Positions 25,067-33,158 of a stretch of DNA of 64,000 bases are shown piece by piece. The stretch is taken from positions 62,001 to 126,000 of the forward strand of contig CAYGRE010000003.1 of NCBI GenBank assembly GCA_964352215.1, read 5' to 3'. Position 1 is the first letter of the stretch. Each line of letters begins with the position of its first letter. Position numbers and translations under genes: made by a program. This stretch comes from CAWUKT01 sp964352215. Lineage in GTDB: Bacteria > Bacteroidota > Bacteroidia > J057 > JADKCL01. Under the pieces are notes generated by a model, which had not been told where the DNA came from, made no database searches, and was given only the letters and a program-made list of their open reading frames with translations.

Positions 25067-26362
25067 CTATTCAACCACCATCCTTTGCGTCCTGACCCCC
25101 GACTGCGAATTTATCCGAATCAGGTAATTTCCTGCCGCCACTTCACCCAGGGAAATGCGCTTCTCATTCGGCCCCGATGCGACGGTCCATTTTTCCTGGT
25201 GGATCAATTTTCCGGACATGTCCCAAATTTCAAGCTGCACATCCTGGGCGACCTCAAAGACAGCTTCCAGGCGAAAAGTGCCAGAAGATGGATTGGGGGC
25301 GATTTGGAAAATTATTCCTTGGGGATCAGGGGCCCCGACAATATTGAGCACCACCGTATCGGTAATGGTATCAGAAGTACAGCCATCGGTGGCGATCAGG
25401 GTAACGGTATAAGTACCAGAAGCGATGTAGGTATGCACGGGATTGGCAACAGAATCAATGTTTCCGTCCCCAAAGTCCCAGGACCAGGCGGTGGCATGGG
25501 TGGACTGGTCCGAAAAAGTCACCTCGTCGTTGTTGATGTTGCCAGAAAAATCAGCGACCACATCATTGGCACCGATCCGCCACTGGGTGAGGGAGTCCAT
25601 GACCACGGTGGAGGCTATATTTTGCAGGAAAGTCGCAGTGGTTGAATCCAGAGAACCGTAAAAATTGAGTCCCACCGGCGTTTTGCGGAAGAGGGTCGCA
25701 TAGAATACGCAAGCTGAAAGGTAGCTGCCTGCATAAGAGGGGTGAGATTGGTCCGAACTGTAGAGCTCAAGGCCGGGGTCCTGCAGGCGGGATTCCCAAT
25801 AGCCGATTCCACAGGGGGCAACGGTGCAGCTGTTGTCGTTGGCCATTTGTACATAGCTGGATTTGAGGCGGGTCTGCATCCCTTCATAGGTACATACCGG
25901 AGGATAGGCGCTACAATTGGACTGGTCTCCATTCTTCCGGCCCCAGGTCATGAAAAAGACGGGTTCGGTACAAGGATTGGCAGCCCGGATAGAGTCCACC
26001 AGGATTTTAGCATAGGGAAATACCTCATTGGCAACCTGGCCGGGGGAAAATGACGGGCGCTGGCTTTGTCCCTGAATGGTGACATAGTCCCAGGTGCCCT
26101 GGGCGATCTTGGACAAGGTGCTCGAATTGGTGGAGTGCCCTTCCATCGTATAGCCGCCAGGGGTGCTTGAATCGTGGATCAGTGAATCCCCACCCGCCAA
26201 TGCCAGATTGGACAAGATCACCGGCAGGTTATTGACATACGTATAGCTATTTCCCAGAAACAGAACCCGGTAGGTAGTTTGGCTGAAGCCATTGAGTTGC
26301 AGGCAAAAAACAGTAAGCAAGACAGCGATCAGGTATCTTATCATATTCGTGCGAATTTTCAT
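25067..26362 (-). CDS. SGNH-type hydrolase with PKD domain and T9SS sorting domain
   Basis: About 431 aa. The signal peptide (MIRYLIAVLLTVFCLQLNGFSQ) is followed at about residue 30-40 by LFLGNSYTYVNNLP, block I of SGNH/GDSL-type hydrolases with the nucleophilic Ser, and by YSSDQSHPSYAGSYL, the block V Asp-x-x-His pair, at about 210. A PKD domain (about 270-345, FSDQSTHATAWSWDFGDGN) and a T9SS type A sorting domain (from about 360, NPSSGTFRLEAVFEV to the end) follow. It should be an extracellular esterase or lipase-like enzyme; the substrate is unknown. The ATG at 26362 was chosen over a TTG one codon upstream; an ATG at 26344 is also possible. Confidence 0.85.
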   Translation of the reverse strand: MKIRTNMIRYLIAVLLTVFCLQLNGFSQTTYRVLFLGNSYTYVNNLPVILSNLALAGGDSLIHDSSTPGGYTMEGHSTNSSTLSKIAQGTWDYVTIQGQSQRPSFSPGQVANEVFPYAKILVDSIRAANPCTEPVFFMTWGRKNGDQSNCSAYPPVCTYEGMQTRLKSSYVQMANDNSCTVAPCGIGYWESRLQDPGLELYSSDQSHPSYAGSYLSACVFYATLFRKTPVGLNFYGSLDSTTATFLQNIASTVVMDSLTQWRIGANDVVADFSGNINNDEVTFSDQSTHATAWSWDFGDGNIDSVANPVHTYIASGTYTVTLIATDGCTSDTITDTVVLNIVGAPDPQGIIFQIAPNPSSGTFRLEAVFEVAQDVQLEIWDMSGKLIHQEKWTVASGPNEKRISLGEVAAGNYLIRINSQSGVRTQRMVVE

Positions 26363-26392
26363 CAATATATCGAATTGTCCACTAGCTAAAAA

Positions 26393-27295
26393 ATGTCGAA
26401 ATTTGAGCTAAACGAGGTGATAATGTTGATCCCGGAATTTGATGTCTTTTTAAGTTATGCGCCTGAGGACAGTGAAGTTGCCCAGCGTCTGGCCTCCACC
26501 ATGGAGGAATCTGGTATACAGGTTTGGTGGCAACACCATCATCTGAAGCCAAAGGAGTCGATTGCCCTTTTGCAGCGGCAAATGAACGACAACCGGGTGA
26601 TCATGGTTCTCTGGTCGAAGAATTCGGCAGGATCGGGACGGGTGCAGGCCGAAGCAAGGGTTGGCGCTCACCGAGGTCGCCTGATCGCTACCCGGATTGG
26701 ACAGATTCTACCTCCAAGAGATACGGCCGCCGTTTTATATGCAGATCTTTCGGATTGGATTGGTGGCAAGGAGCACGGAGCTATTCGCAAGATGTTTACC
26801 GTGATCTGGAAGTTGATCGGAAAAGGTGAAAAAGTGGCGCCGCCACCCCCGCCAATTCCCACTGGAGGAGAACCCCCTTCTATGCCTGTGCTCAAGAAGG
26901 AAACCGTAAATACCGGTGCCATGACCCCGGAAGCACAATCCTCAGAAACCTCCAACCCAGTGCACTCGCCTGTAGATGGTCCGGAAACTGGTTCGGATTC
27001 GGAAGCACATTCAGAGGCGCCAAGTGTTGAGCCTATCAATGCGCCAGCCCCTCACCATTCCCCCAGCCCGGAAGAGCTGGAAGAGGAAATGTGGCAGAGT
27101 GCCTACGAGAACAACTCCCGGTCTGGTTACAAAGACTATCTAAAACAATACCCTGAGGGAACCTTTGCCGAAGAGGCCCGGGGAAAGATCGCTCAGAAAA
27201 AGAGTAGCAACCGATTGATAATATGGGCGCTGGTTGGTTTTCTGGTGCTTTACCTGCTCGCAGTACTGATCATGGGCATTCTTTCCATTGAATAG
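26393..27295 (+). CDS. Tail-anchored TIR-domain protein
   Basis: 300 aa. Residues about 14-120 are a TIR domain: EFDVFLSYAPEDSEVAQRLASTMEE, then IQVWWQHHHLKPKE (BB-loop region), VIMVLWSKNSAGSGRVQAEA with a Glu in the position expected for NADase-type TIRs, and LIATRIGQILPP. A Pro/Ser-rich linker (about 140-230) leads to WQSAYENNSRSGYKDYLKQY, the beginning of a motif often found beside TIR and caspase-like domains. A single TM helix at about 275-298 ends at the C-terminus, so the TIR domain should face the cytosol. The rhomboid protease gene starts 58 bp downstream on the same strand. Whether it is a NADase or only a binding module cannot be told from sequence. Confidence 0.85.
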   Translation: MSKFELNEVIMLIPEFDVFLSYAPEDSEVAQRLASTMEESGIQVWWQHHHLKPKESIALLQRQMNDNRVIMVLWSKNSAGSGRVQAEARVGAHRGRLIATRIGQILPPRDTAAVLYADLSDWIGGKEHGAIRKMFTVIWKLIGKGEKVAPPPPPIPTGGEPPSMPVLKKETVNTGAMTPEAQSSETSNPVHSPVDGPETGSDSEAHSEAPSVEPINAPAPHHSPSPEELEEEMWQSAYENNSRSGYKDYLKQYPEGTFAEEARGKIAQKKSSNRLIIWALVGFLVLYLLAVLIMGILSIE

Positions 27296-27353
27296 TCCAA
27301 AATCGTAGCGAATTTCCAAACAAGGGAGCTACCTTATCCGTATATATCTATGC

Positions 27354-28049
27354 ATGGATAAGAACGACAAGTCTAAACTGATTTCCAGTTTCGTAATCGC
27401 AGGTGCTGTCAGCATCCTGTTGGTCGTGATTCATTTGGTCATCACTTTGGGTGGAACTTCCCCCGGAATCTTCGGGATTGTTCCCCGTGAGGTCGGAGGC
27501 CTGTCCGGTATTCTGACTTCCCCTTGGGTACATGGTGATTGGAGCCACCTGTTTTCCAATCTGGGCCCCATCTTCGTACTCCTGTCGGCGATGCTGTATT
27601 TCTACCGAAAAGCCGCATTGAAGGCTTTGCTGTGGATGTACTTCATGACTGGAATCTGGGTGTGGGTTGCGGCCCATTCAGGAGCACATATCGGGGCCAG
27701 CGGCATGGTCTATGCCCTCGCCTTCTACATCTTCTTTTCGGGGGTCATTCGCCGGGATACCAGGTCCATCGCCGTCTCCATGGTCATCGCCTTTTTCTAT
27801 GGTTCGCTGGTCTGGGGGGTATTGCCCACCCAACCCGGAGTATCCTGGGAATCGCACCTGTTTGGCGGCATCGCGGGCGTGGCCCTGGCATGGTTTACCC
27901 GCAAGGTTGGGGTCACCCAGCGCAAGCGCTACGCCTGGGAAGACGAACCCGAACAGGGACCAGACGATGACCGTGCCGTATGGAATTATCAAAAGAATTG
28001 GAACGGGTCAAATCAAATGTATTATCCGGGAGATCGGTTCAAAGATTGA
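27354..28049 (+). CDS. Rhomboid-family intramembrane serine protease
   Basis: 231 aa with six TM helices. The catalytic serine is S116 in HIGASGMVYALAFY (the GxSG motif) and the catalytic histidine is H168 in SWESHLFGGIAGVALAW. The usual histidine/asparagine region in TM2 is represented by HGDWSHLFSNLGPIFVL. These proteases cut single-pass membrane proteins within or near the membrane. The soluble C-terminal tail (RKRYAWEDEPEQGPDDDRAV) is polar. It lies directly after a tail-anchored TIR protein, which makes that protein a candidate substrate; this is inference only. Confidence 0.9.
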   Translation: MDKNDKSKLISSFVIAGAVSILLVVIHLVITLGGTSPGIFGIVPREVGGLSGILTSPWVHGDWSHLFSNLGPIFVLLSAMLYFYRKAALKALLWMYFMTGIWVWVAAHSGAHIGASGMVYALAFYIFFSGVIRRDTRSIAVSMVIAFFYGSLVWGVLPTQPGVSWESHLFGGIAGVALAWFTRKVGVTQRKRYAWEDEPEQGPDDDRAVWNYQKNWNGSNQMYYPGDRFKD

Positions 28050-28100
28050 AACGGACGTTCCAAATTATTCAAGGTCATTGAAAATCATTATCTTTAACAC

Positions 28101-28616
28101 ATGAGCGGTGAAATCATCAATCGGATCGCACTGAGTCCACTGATCACCTTTGACCTGGCTGATCACCACGACACCCGTGAGCGGGTGGGACTGGACATCA
28201 AGGACCAGCTCTTCCAGGGTATGATCCTTCGGGAGAAGGATTACCGTACCTGGTTGAAAGAGGAGGATTGGAGCCGTTATGCTGACAAGCACGTCCATAT
28301 TTATTCAAGCGTAGACGCGATAATTCCCGGCTGGGCCTGGATGTTGCTCTGCACTTACCTCGAACCACATGCGGCTACCGTCATCTATGGAAGCCGGGAA
28401 GACCTCGAAAAAGAAATCTGGCGTGCCATCCTCGACCAACTCGATTACCAGGAACTCACCGGTAAGAAGATCGTGGTCAAAGGCTGCGGGGACATCAAAA
28501 TTCCCGATGCCACTTATGTGGAGTTGATCCGTCGACTCCGCCCAATTGCTGACAAGCTGATGTATGGAGAACCCTGTTCTACCGTACCCTTGTATAAAAA
28601 ACCAAAATCGCGTTAG
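28101..28616 (+). CDS. DUF2480 family protein
   Basis: 171 aa, cytosolic, no signal peptide. The sequence has the layout of DUF2480 proteins, which are found almost only in Bacteroidota: EIINRIALSPLITFDLADHHD at the start, then DIKDQLFQGMILREKDYR, YADKHVHIYSSVDAIIPGWAWM and IVVKGCGDIKIPDATYVELIR. The function is unknown. The SPFH-SHOCT gene starts 34 bp after its stop codon on the same strand, so the two are likely co-transcribed. Confidence 0.85.
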   Translation: MSGEIINRIALSPLITFDLADHHDTRERVGLDIKDQLFQGMILREKDYRTWLKEEDWSRYADKHVHIYSSVDAIIPGWAWMLLCTYLEPHAATVIYGSREDLEKEIWRAILDQLDYQELTGKKIVVKGCGDIKIPDATYVELIRRLRPIADKLMYGEPCSTVPLYKKPKSR

Positions 28617-28650
28617 CCATTCACAAGATATTTTACCTTTAAAAACACCT

Positions 28651-29679
28651 ATGGGACTTTTCAACTTTATCCGCGGCCAATTCATCGACGTCATCGAATG
28701 GGTCGACCCTTCCCGGGATACCATTATCTACAAGTTTCCTGACGAGGACAAGGAAGTCAAGATGGGAGCACAGCTTACCGTCCGTGAATCTCAGGCTGCC
28801 CTGCTCATCAACGAAGGAAAGCTGGCCGACGTCTACCAACCCGGTCGTTACGAATTGACTACCCGGAACATGCCCATCATGACCTCACTCCGGTCATGGA
28901 AGTATGGCTTCGATTCCCCCTTTAAGGTCGACGTCTATTACGTAAATACCCGCCAATTCACCGATCAGAAGTGGGGAACTCCCACGCCGGTATATATTCC
29001 CGATGCCAAATTCGGACAAGTTGAGATTCGCGCTTTTGGTGCATTCAACTTCCGGGTTTCCGATCCAGGGAAATTCTTCACTGAGTTTGCCGGAACAGAT
29101 CACCTGGTCAGAGTAAGCGATCTGGAAGGAACGCTGCGTGGCAAATTGGTCGACCGCTTCACCGAAGTCGTCGCTGAGATGGCCGGAGAAGGGTTGTCTT
29201 TTGTCCAATTGCAGGCCAAGAAGACCGAATTTTCGGAAGCCCTGGAGCCACGCATCAAAGGATACTTTGAGCAATTTGGACTCGAGATCACCGATTTCCA
29301 GATTCAGAGCATCACCTTGCCACCAGAAGTCAACGAATTTCTCCGCAAGAACACCCAGATGAACATGGTCGGCGATATGAACCGCTTCAACCAGTTCCAG
29401 TCAGGTGTCAGCATGGAAGAAGCCGCCAAGAATGGAGGCAATATGGCTCAGCCCGGTATGGACATGGCGGGGATGATGATGGCCAATATGATGATGCAGA
29501 ACATGCAAAATCAGCAAGGTCAGCAAAACCAGCAGCCCCAGAATGATGCCGGTGAAAAAGAGATGACCCGCGATGAGGTGATGAAGACCCTCAAAGAACT
29601 TGGGGAGTTGAAAACCGCAGGGATTCTGACCGAGGAAGAGTTCGACGCCAAGAAGAAAGATCTGTTGGCCCGGCTTTGA
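28651..29679 (+). CDS. SPFH-domain protein with C-terminal SHOCT motif
   Basis: 342 aa from the ATG at 28651 (MGLFNFIRGQFIDVIEW). Residues about 5-260 are an SPFH/stomatin-like domain of the virion-core-related type (VRESQAALLINEGKLADVYQ, GRYELTTRNMPIMTSL, RAFGAFNFRVSDPGKFF and LEITDFQIQSITLP). A Met/Gln-rich linker (GMMMANMMMQNMQNQQ) follows, then a SHOCT motif at the end (KELGELKTAGILTEEEFDAKK). SPFH proteins form large membrane-associated or cytosolic oligomers; the N-terminus has no TM helix. A longer reading frame from 28564 was rejected because it overlaps the DUF2480 gene and ATG 28651 matches the family N-terminus. A terminator lies at 29799-29848. Confidence 0.85.
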   Translation: MGLFNFIRGQFIDVIEWVDPSRDTIIYKFPDEDKEVKMGAQLTVRESQAALLINEGKLADVYQPGRYELTTRNMPIMTSLRSWKYGFDSPFKVDVYYVNTRQFTDQKWGTPTPVYIPDAKFGQVEIRAFGAFNFRVSDPGKFFTEFAGTDHLVRVSDLEGTLRGKLVDRFTEVVAEMAGEGLSFVQLQAKKTEFSEALEPRIKGYFEQFGLEITDFQIQSITLPPEVNEFLRKNTQMNMVGDMNRFNQFQSGVSMEEAAKNGGNMAQPGMDMAGMMMANMMMQNMQNQQGQQNQQPQNDAGEKEMTRDEVMKTLKELGELKTAGILTEEEFDAKKKDLLARL

Positions 29680-29691
29680 TTCTTCAGTGTA

Positions 29692-29790
29692 AGCTGAGGT
29701 CAAAACCTCAGCTCGAACGGAAGTAAAACCGTCAGCTCAGGCCGAAACCTAACTCTCAGTTCAGGCTGAGACGCGAGTAGGCTATGATAA
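29692..29790. repeat. Degenerate repeats after the SPFH gene
   Basis: Three or four degenerate copies of a unit of about 25 bp containing CTCAG(C/T)TCAGG-like or GCTGAGG-like cores lie between the SPFH gene and its terminator. The first part also forms a perfect 7-bp hairpin (GCTGAGG at 29693-29699 with CCTCAGC at 29706-29712). Confidence 0.55.
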
Positions 29791-29798
29791 TAGAAAGA

Positions 29799-29848
29799 TG
29801 CCTCATGAGCATGCTGTTATTTGAACAGGGCTCTTGAGGCATTTTTTT
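29799..29848 (+). terminator. Rho-independent terminator after the SPFH gene
   Basis: ATGCCTCATGAGC at 29799-29811 pairs with GCTCTTGAGGCAT at 29830-29842 (one internal mismatch), followed by a run of seven T (29842-29848). It ends the DUF2480-SPFH transcript and separates it from the convergent tetR gene. Confidence 0.85.
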
Positions 29849-29882
29849 GTCAGGCGATCAGCTTCTTTTCAAAGGCCCGGTA

Positions 29883-30470
29883 TCAATTCGCCAGCAATTT
29901 ATGCGCAGCTGTCTCCGCGATCGTTTCCAGAACCCCGTCTGCAGGATTGGTCCGTGAGACGAGGCGAATTCCCGCCATGGTATTGTAGACCATCAGCGCG
30001 AGTGTCTTGGGGTTTTCGGTGGAAGCCAGTTGCCAGCTGTCCTGGGCCTTCTCGAAGAACTTCTCGAACTTTTCCACGAAGCCATTGATATCTTCCCCTA
30101 CGACCGCACCGATTTGCTCATCGTGTGGGGCCAACTCAACCGAGGTATTCACAGTAAAACAGCCTTTGTGCTCCTCATCTTGCCGGCATTCATCCACCAC
30201 ACCCATGAAGAAGGATTTCAGAAAATCTTCCAGTTCATCTTCAGTTGCAAGGGCCTGGTCAACTTGATGTGCTTGCCGGCTCTGGTACCGGGACAGTGTA
30301 TTCAAAAAGAGATTGTGCTTTCCGCCAAAGGTGTCATACATACTGGAGCGGCTGATGCCCAAGTGATCTACCAGGTCCTGCATTGAGGTCCCATTGTACC
30401 CTTTTTTCCAGAACAGGTACATTGCTTTGTCCAATACTTCTTCTTTGTCAAATGCCTTTTGTCTTGCCAT
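29883..30470 (-). CDS. TetR-family transcriptional regulator
   Basis: 195 aa from the ATG at 30470 (MARQKAFDKEEVLDKAMYLFWKKGYNGTSMQDLVDHLGISRSSMY). The N-terminal helix-turn-helix (residues about 8-55) is typical of TetR repressors; the rest is an all-helical ligand-binding domain. An ORF extension upstream to 30533 has no support. The gene is divergent from the TonB-dependent receptor gene, with 182 bp between start codons, a common layout in which the regulator controls both itself and its neighbour. Ligand unknown. Confidence 0.85.
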   Translation of the reverse strand: MARQKAFDKEEVLDKAMYLFWKKGYNGTSMQDLVDHLGISRSSMYDTFGGKHNLFLNTLSRYQSRQAHQVDQALATEDELEDFLKSFFMGVVDECRQDEEHKGCFTVNTSVELAPHDEQIGAVVGEDINGFVEKFEKFFEKAQDSWQLASTENPKTLALMVYNTMAGIRLVSRTNPADGVLETIAETAAHKLLAN

Positions 30471-30505
30471 AGGTGAATTGAATTCTGTTATTTGAGCCTT
30501 AAAAA

Positions 30506-30513
30506 TACCTTTG
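30506..30513 (+). promoter_or_regulatory. Possible promoter element in the tetR-TonB receptor divergent region
   Basis: TACCTTTG at 30506-30513 matches TAnnTTTG. A TTTG nearby (30491-30494) is closer than the usual -33 spacing, so the element is tentative. It would give the receptor gene a leader of about 130 nt. Confidence 0.3.
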
Positions 30514-30652
30514 TGGAACAATAATTCCGCCACGGTTTATCAACAAGCAGGGTAAATCCTGTGGAAGATCGGCAGACCTGTTTTGACCTTGGGAGGGAAA
30601 GATCAAGGCTCCTTTGAACCAAACATCAACTAAATGCGTTTAGCTTGTAATT

Positions 30653-33070
30653 ATGCAGCGTTATTTTAGGGTTTTATTTGTGTTGGCGGGTATCTCCCTT
30701 TTTGGGATGGTACAACTTCATGCCCAGGGTGGAGGTAGCCGGCTCGAAGGGGTTTTGCAGAATGAAGCCGGAGAACCGCTTGTTTTTGCACCGGTTGCTT
30801 TGTGCTCTCCTGAAGACAGCACCATTTTCGGGGGGACCAATACCGATGAAAATGGTCGCTTCACCCTCCCTGTGGACCTCGGGGCCTACCTGATCAATAT
30901 CAAATACATGTCCTACGAGGAGAAATGGATCAGCGGAGAGAAGGAGGGACGAGGGGCTACCGATCTGGGAACGATCCTGATGCAGCCCAAATCCATTGAT
31001 TTGGATGCAGTTGATATCACAGCCGAACGCAACCTGATGGAATTTAAGCTGGACAAGCGGGTCTACAACGTGTCTCAGGACTTATCCAACCTGGGAAGCA
31101 ATGCCCAGGAGATTCTGGAAAATGTACCGTCGGTAACCGTGGATGTAGACGGAAACGTCGCCCTGCGCGGAAGCGAGAATGTCCGCATCCTCATCGACGG
31201 CAAGCAAAGTGGCCTCACCGGGATCAAAGACCAGGACGCACTGCGCAATTTGCAGGGAAACATGATCGACAAGATCGAAGTGGTCACCAATCCATCTGCC
31301 AAATACGACGCGGAAGGGGAAGCGGGGATCATCAATATCGTACTGAAGAAGAAGCAGCAAAAGGGATTGAACGGGTCTTTTGATCTCACCGCGGGCTATC
31401 CCGAGAACTTTGGGGCCGGACTGAACCTGAACTGGCGCCGGAAGAAGATCAATCTCTTCACCAATGCCAGCCTGAACTACCGGAACTCACCCGGTGGAGG
31501 AACCTACTACCAGGAATTCAAGGATTCTACCGGTAGCATCGTGGAAATCTATCAAAGTACCCAAGTGCGCAGACGTGGAGGGTTCAATGGACAATTTCAG
31601 TTGGGAACGGATATCTTCCTCGACAAATACAGCACCCTGACCTTTGCGGGATTGTACCAGGGAAGCCGAGGGAGGAATTCCTCTTCTATTCTGTATGAAG
31701 ATCTGAATGAAAACCTTGAAGTCATCAATACTTCCACCAGAACTGACGATGAGGAGGAGCCGGGAACCGACATTGAAGCGACCCTGAACTATACCCGCAA
31801 GTTTCCCCAAAAAGACAGGAGTTGGACCGTTGACCTGAAATACACCCTCAACGACGACACCGAGAGCAATGACTTTGTGGAGACCTTCGGCGATGGTAGT
31901 CCCAATCTGATCCAGCGCGGATTGAACACCGAAGACCAAAGCAGTTACCTCATCCAGACGGATTACTACCACCCCATTGGCAAAAAGGGCAAGCTTGAGA
32001 TGGGGCTGAAAGGCACCTTGCGGGATATCTCGAACGACTTTACCGTAGAGCAATTGGTCCCCAATAATGAATGGCAGGTCCTCGGCGATTTTGACAACCA
32101 ACTTCGCTACCAGGAAAATATCTATGCCGCCTACGCGATCTATGGGAATGAGTACAAGAAGGTCAGTTATTCTGCAGGTCTGCGGATGGAATACTCTGAC
32201 ATCGGCACAGAACTGGTAGAGACCGCCGAGGTCAACAACCGCGATTACAATAACTTTTTCCCGAGTGCAGCTATTGCATACCAGTTCGATGAGAAGAACC
32301 AGTTGCAAGTCAGTTACAGCCGACGGATTACCCGCCCCAGTTTCCGAAGTCTGCTTCCCTTTGTGACCTATAACAACAGCCGATTGATCTGGCAGGGCAA
32401 CCCCAACCTTGACCCCGAATTGACCGACTCTTACGAAATGGGGTACCTCAGGTATTTTGAAAAGGGCTCTCTGCTTTCCAGTGTCTATTACCGCTACGGC
32501 ACCAATGTGATCCGCCGCATCAATGTGGTGGAAGAGGGGATCAGTAATATCTTCCCCGTCAATTTGGGTTTCGACAATTCGTTTGGCCTGGAATTCAATA
32601 TGAACTACGACCTCTATAAGTGGTGGCAGGTAACCGGGAACATGAACTTTTTCCGTTCGGTTGTCACCGGAGACTATGAAGGGGTAAATTACGATGCAGA
32701 AGCAATCACCATGACCGCCAGGGGCTCGACCAAGTTCACATTGCCCAACCAACTCCGAATCCAAACCTCGTTTAATTACCAGGCACCGCAGAATACAACC
32801 CAAGGGCGCAGGTTGGCATTTTATTCCTGGGACATCGGAGCCAATAAGAAGATCCTCAAGAAAAAGGGGAGCCTGGCTTTCAGTGTAAGGGACGTGCTCA
32901 ACAGCCGGAAACGCCGTTCAATTATCGAAGGGGACAATTTCTATGCGACTTCAACCTTCCAGTGGAGACTGCGTCAATTTACCTTGTCCTTCAATTACCA
33001 ACTCAATCAAAACGGCCCTCAGAAGCGTGAACGCGGTTCTGGATATGAAGGTGGCGGAGAAGATTTCTAG
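30653..33070 (+). CDS. TonB-dependent outer-membrane receptor
   Basis: 805 aa. The signal peptide (residues 1-25, ending LHAQG) is followed by a carboxypeptidase-regulatory-like beta-sandwich (about 28-110, LEGVLQNEAGEPLVFAPVALCS), a plug domain (about 125-230, with VPSVTVDVDGNVALRGSENV and IEVVTNPSAKYDAEGEAGII) and a large beta-barrel of the Bacteroidota outer-membrane type that ends in alternating aromatic strands. There is no SusD partner next to it, so polysaccharide import is not indicated; the substrate could be a metal chelate, peptide or oligosaccharide. It is divergent from tetR. Confidence 0.9.
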   Translation: MQRYFRVLFVLAGISLFGMVQLHAQGGGSRLEGVLQNEAGEPLVFAPVALCSPEDSTIFGGTNTDENGRFTLPVDLGAYLINIKYMSYEEKWISGEKEGRGATDLGTILMQPKSIDLDAVDITAERNLMEFKLDKRVYNVSQDLSNLGSNAQEILENVPSVTVDVDGNVALRGSENVRILIDGKQSGLTGIKDQDALRNLQGNMIDKIEVVTNPSAKYDAEGEAGIINIVLKKKQQKGLNGSFDLTAGYPENFGAGLNLNWRRKKINLFTNASLNYRNSPGGGTYYQEFKDSTGSIVEIYQSTQVRRRGGFNGQFQLGTDIFLDKYSTLTFAGLYQGSRGRNSSSILYEDLNENLEVINTSTRTDDEEEPGTDIEATLNYTRKFPQKDRSWTVDLKYTLNDDTESNDFVETFGDGSPNLIQRGLNTEDQSSYLIQTDYYHPIGKKGKLEMGLKGTLRDISNDFTVEQLVPNNEWQVLGDFDNQLRYQENIYAAYAIYGNEYKKVSYSAGLRMEYSDIGTELVETAEVNNRDYNNFFPSAAIAYQFDEKNQLQVSYSRRITRPSFRSLLPFVTYNNSRLIWQGNPNLDPELTDSYEMGYLRYFEKGSLLSSVYYRYGTNVIRRINVVEEGISNIFPVNLGFDNSFGLEFNMNYDLYKWWQVTGNMNFFRSVVTGDYEGVNYDAEAITMTARGSTKFTLPNQLRIQTSFNYQAPQNTTQGRRLAFYSWDIGANKKILKKKGSLAFSVRDVLNSRKRRSIIEGDNFYATSTFQWRLRQFTLSFNYQLNQNGPQKRERGSGYEGGGEDF

Positions 33071-33158
33071 TTTAATTAGAGAAATCAACCCAATAATGTT
33101 AACTTTCTATTGAGCTTAGAAGATTCTGAATCAAACGAAACGATCCAATTTAGTTCAA

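Noticed and set aside
31487..32803. A 438-codon minus-strand frame over the TonB receptor
   Set aside because: Antisense shadow of the receptor gene.
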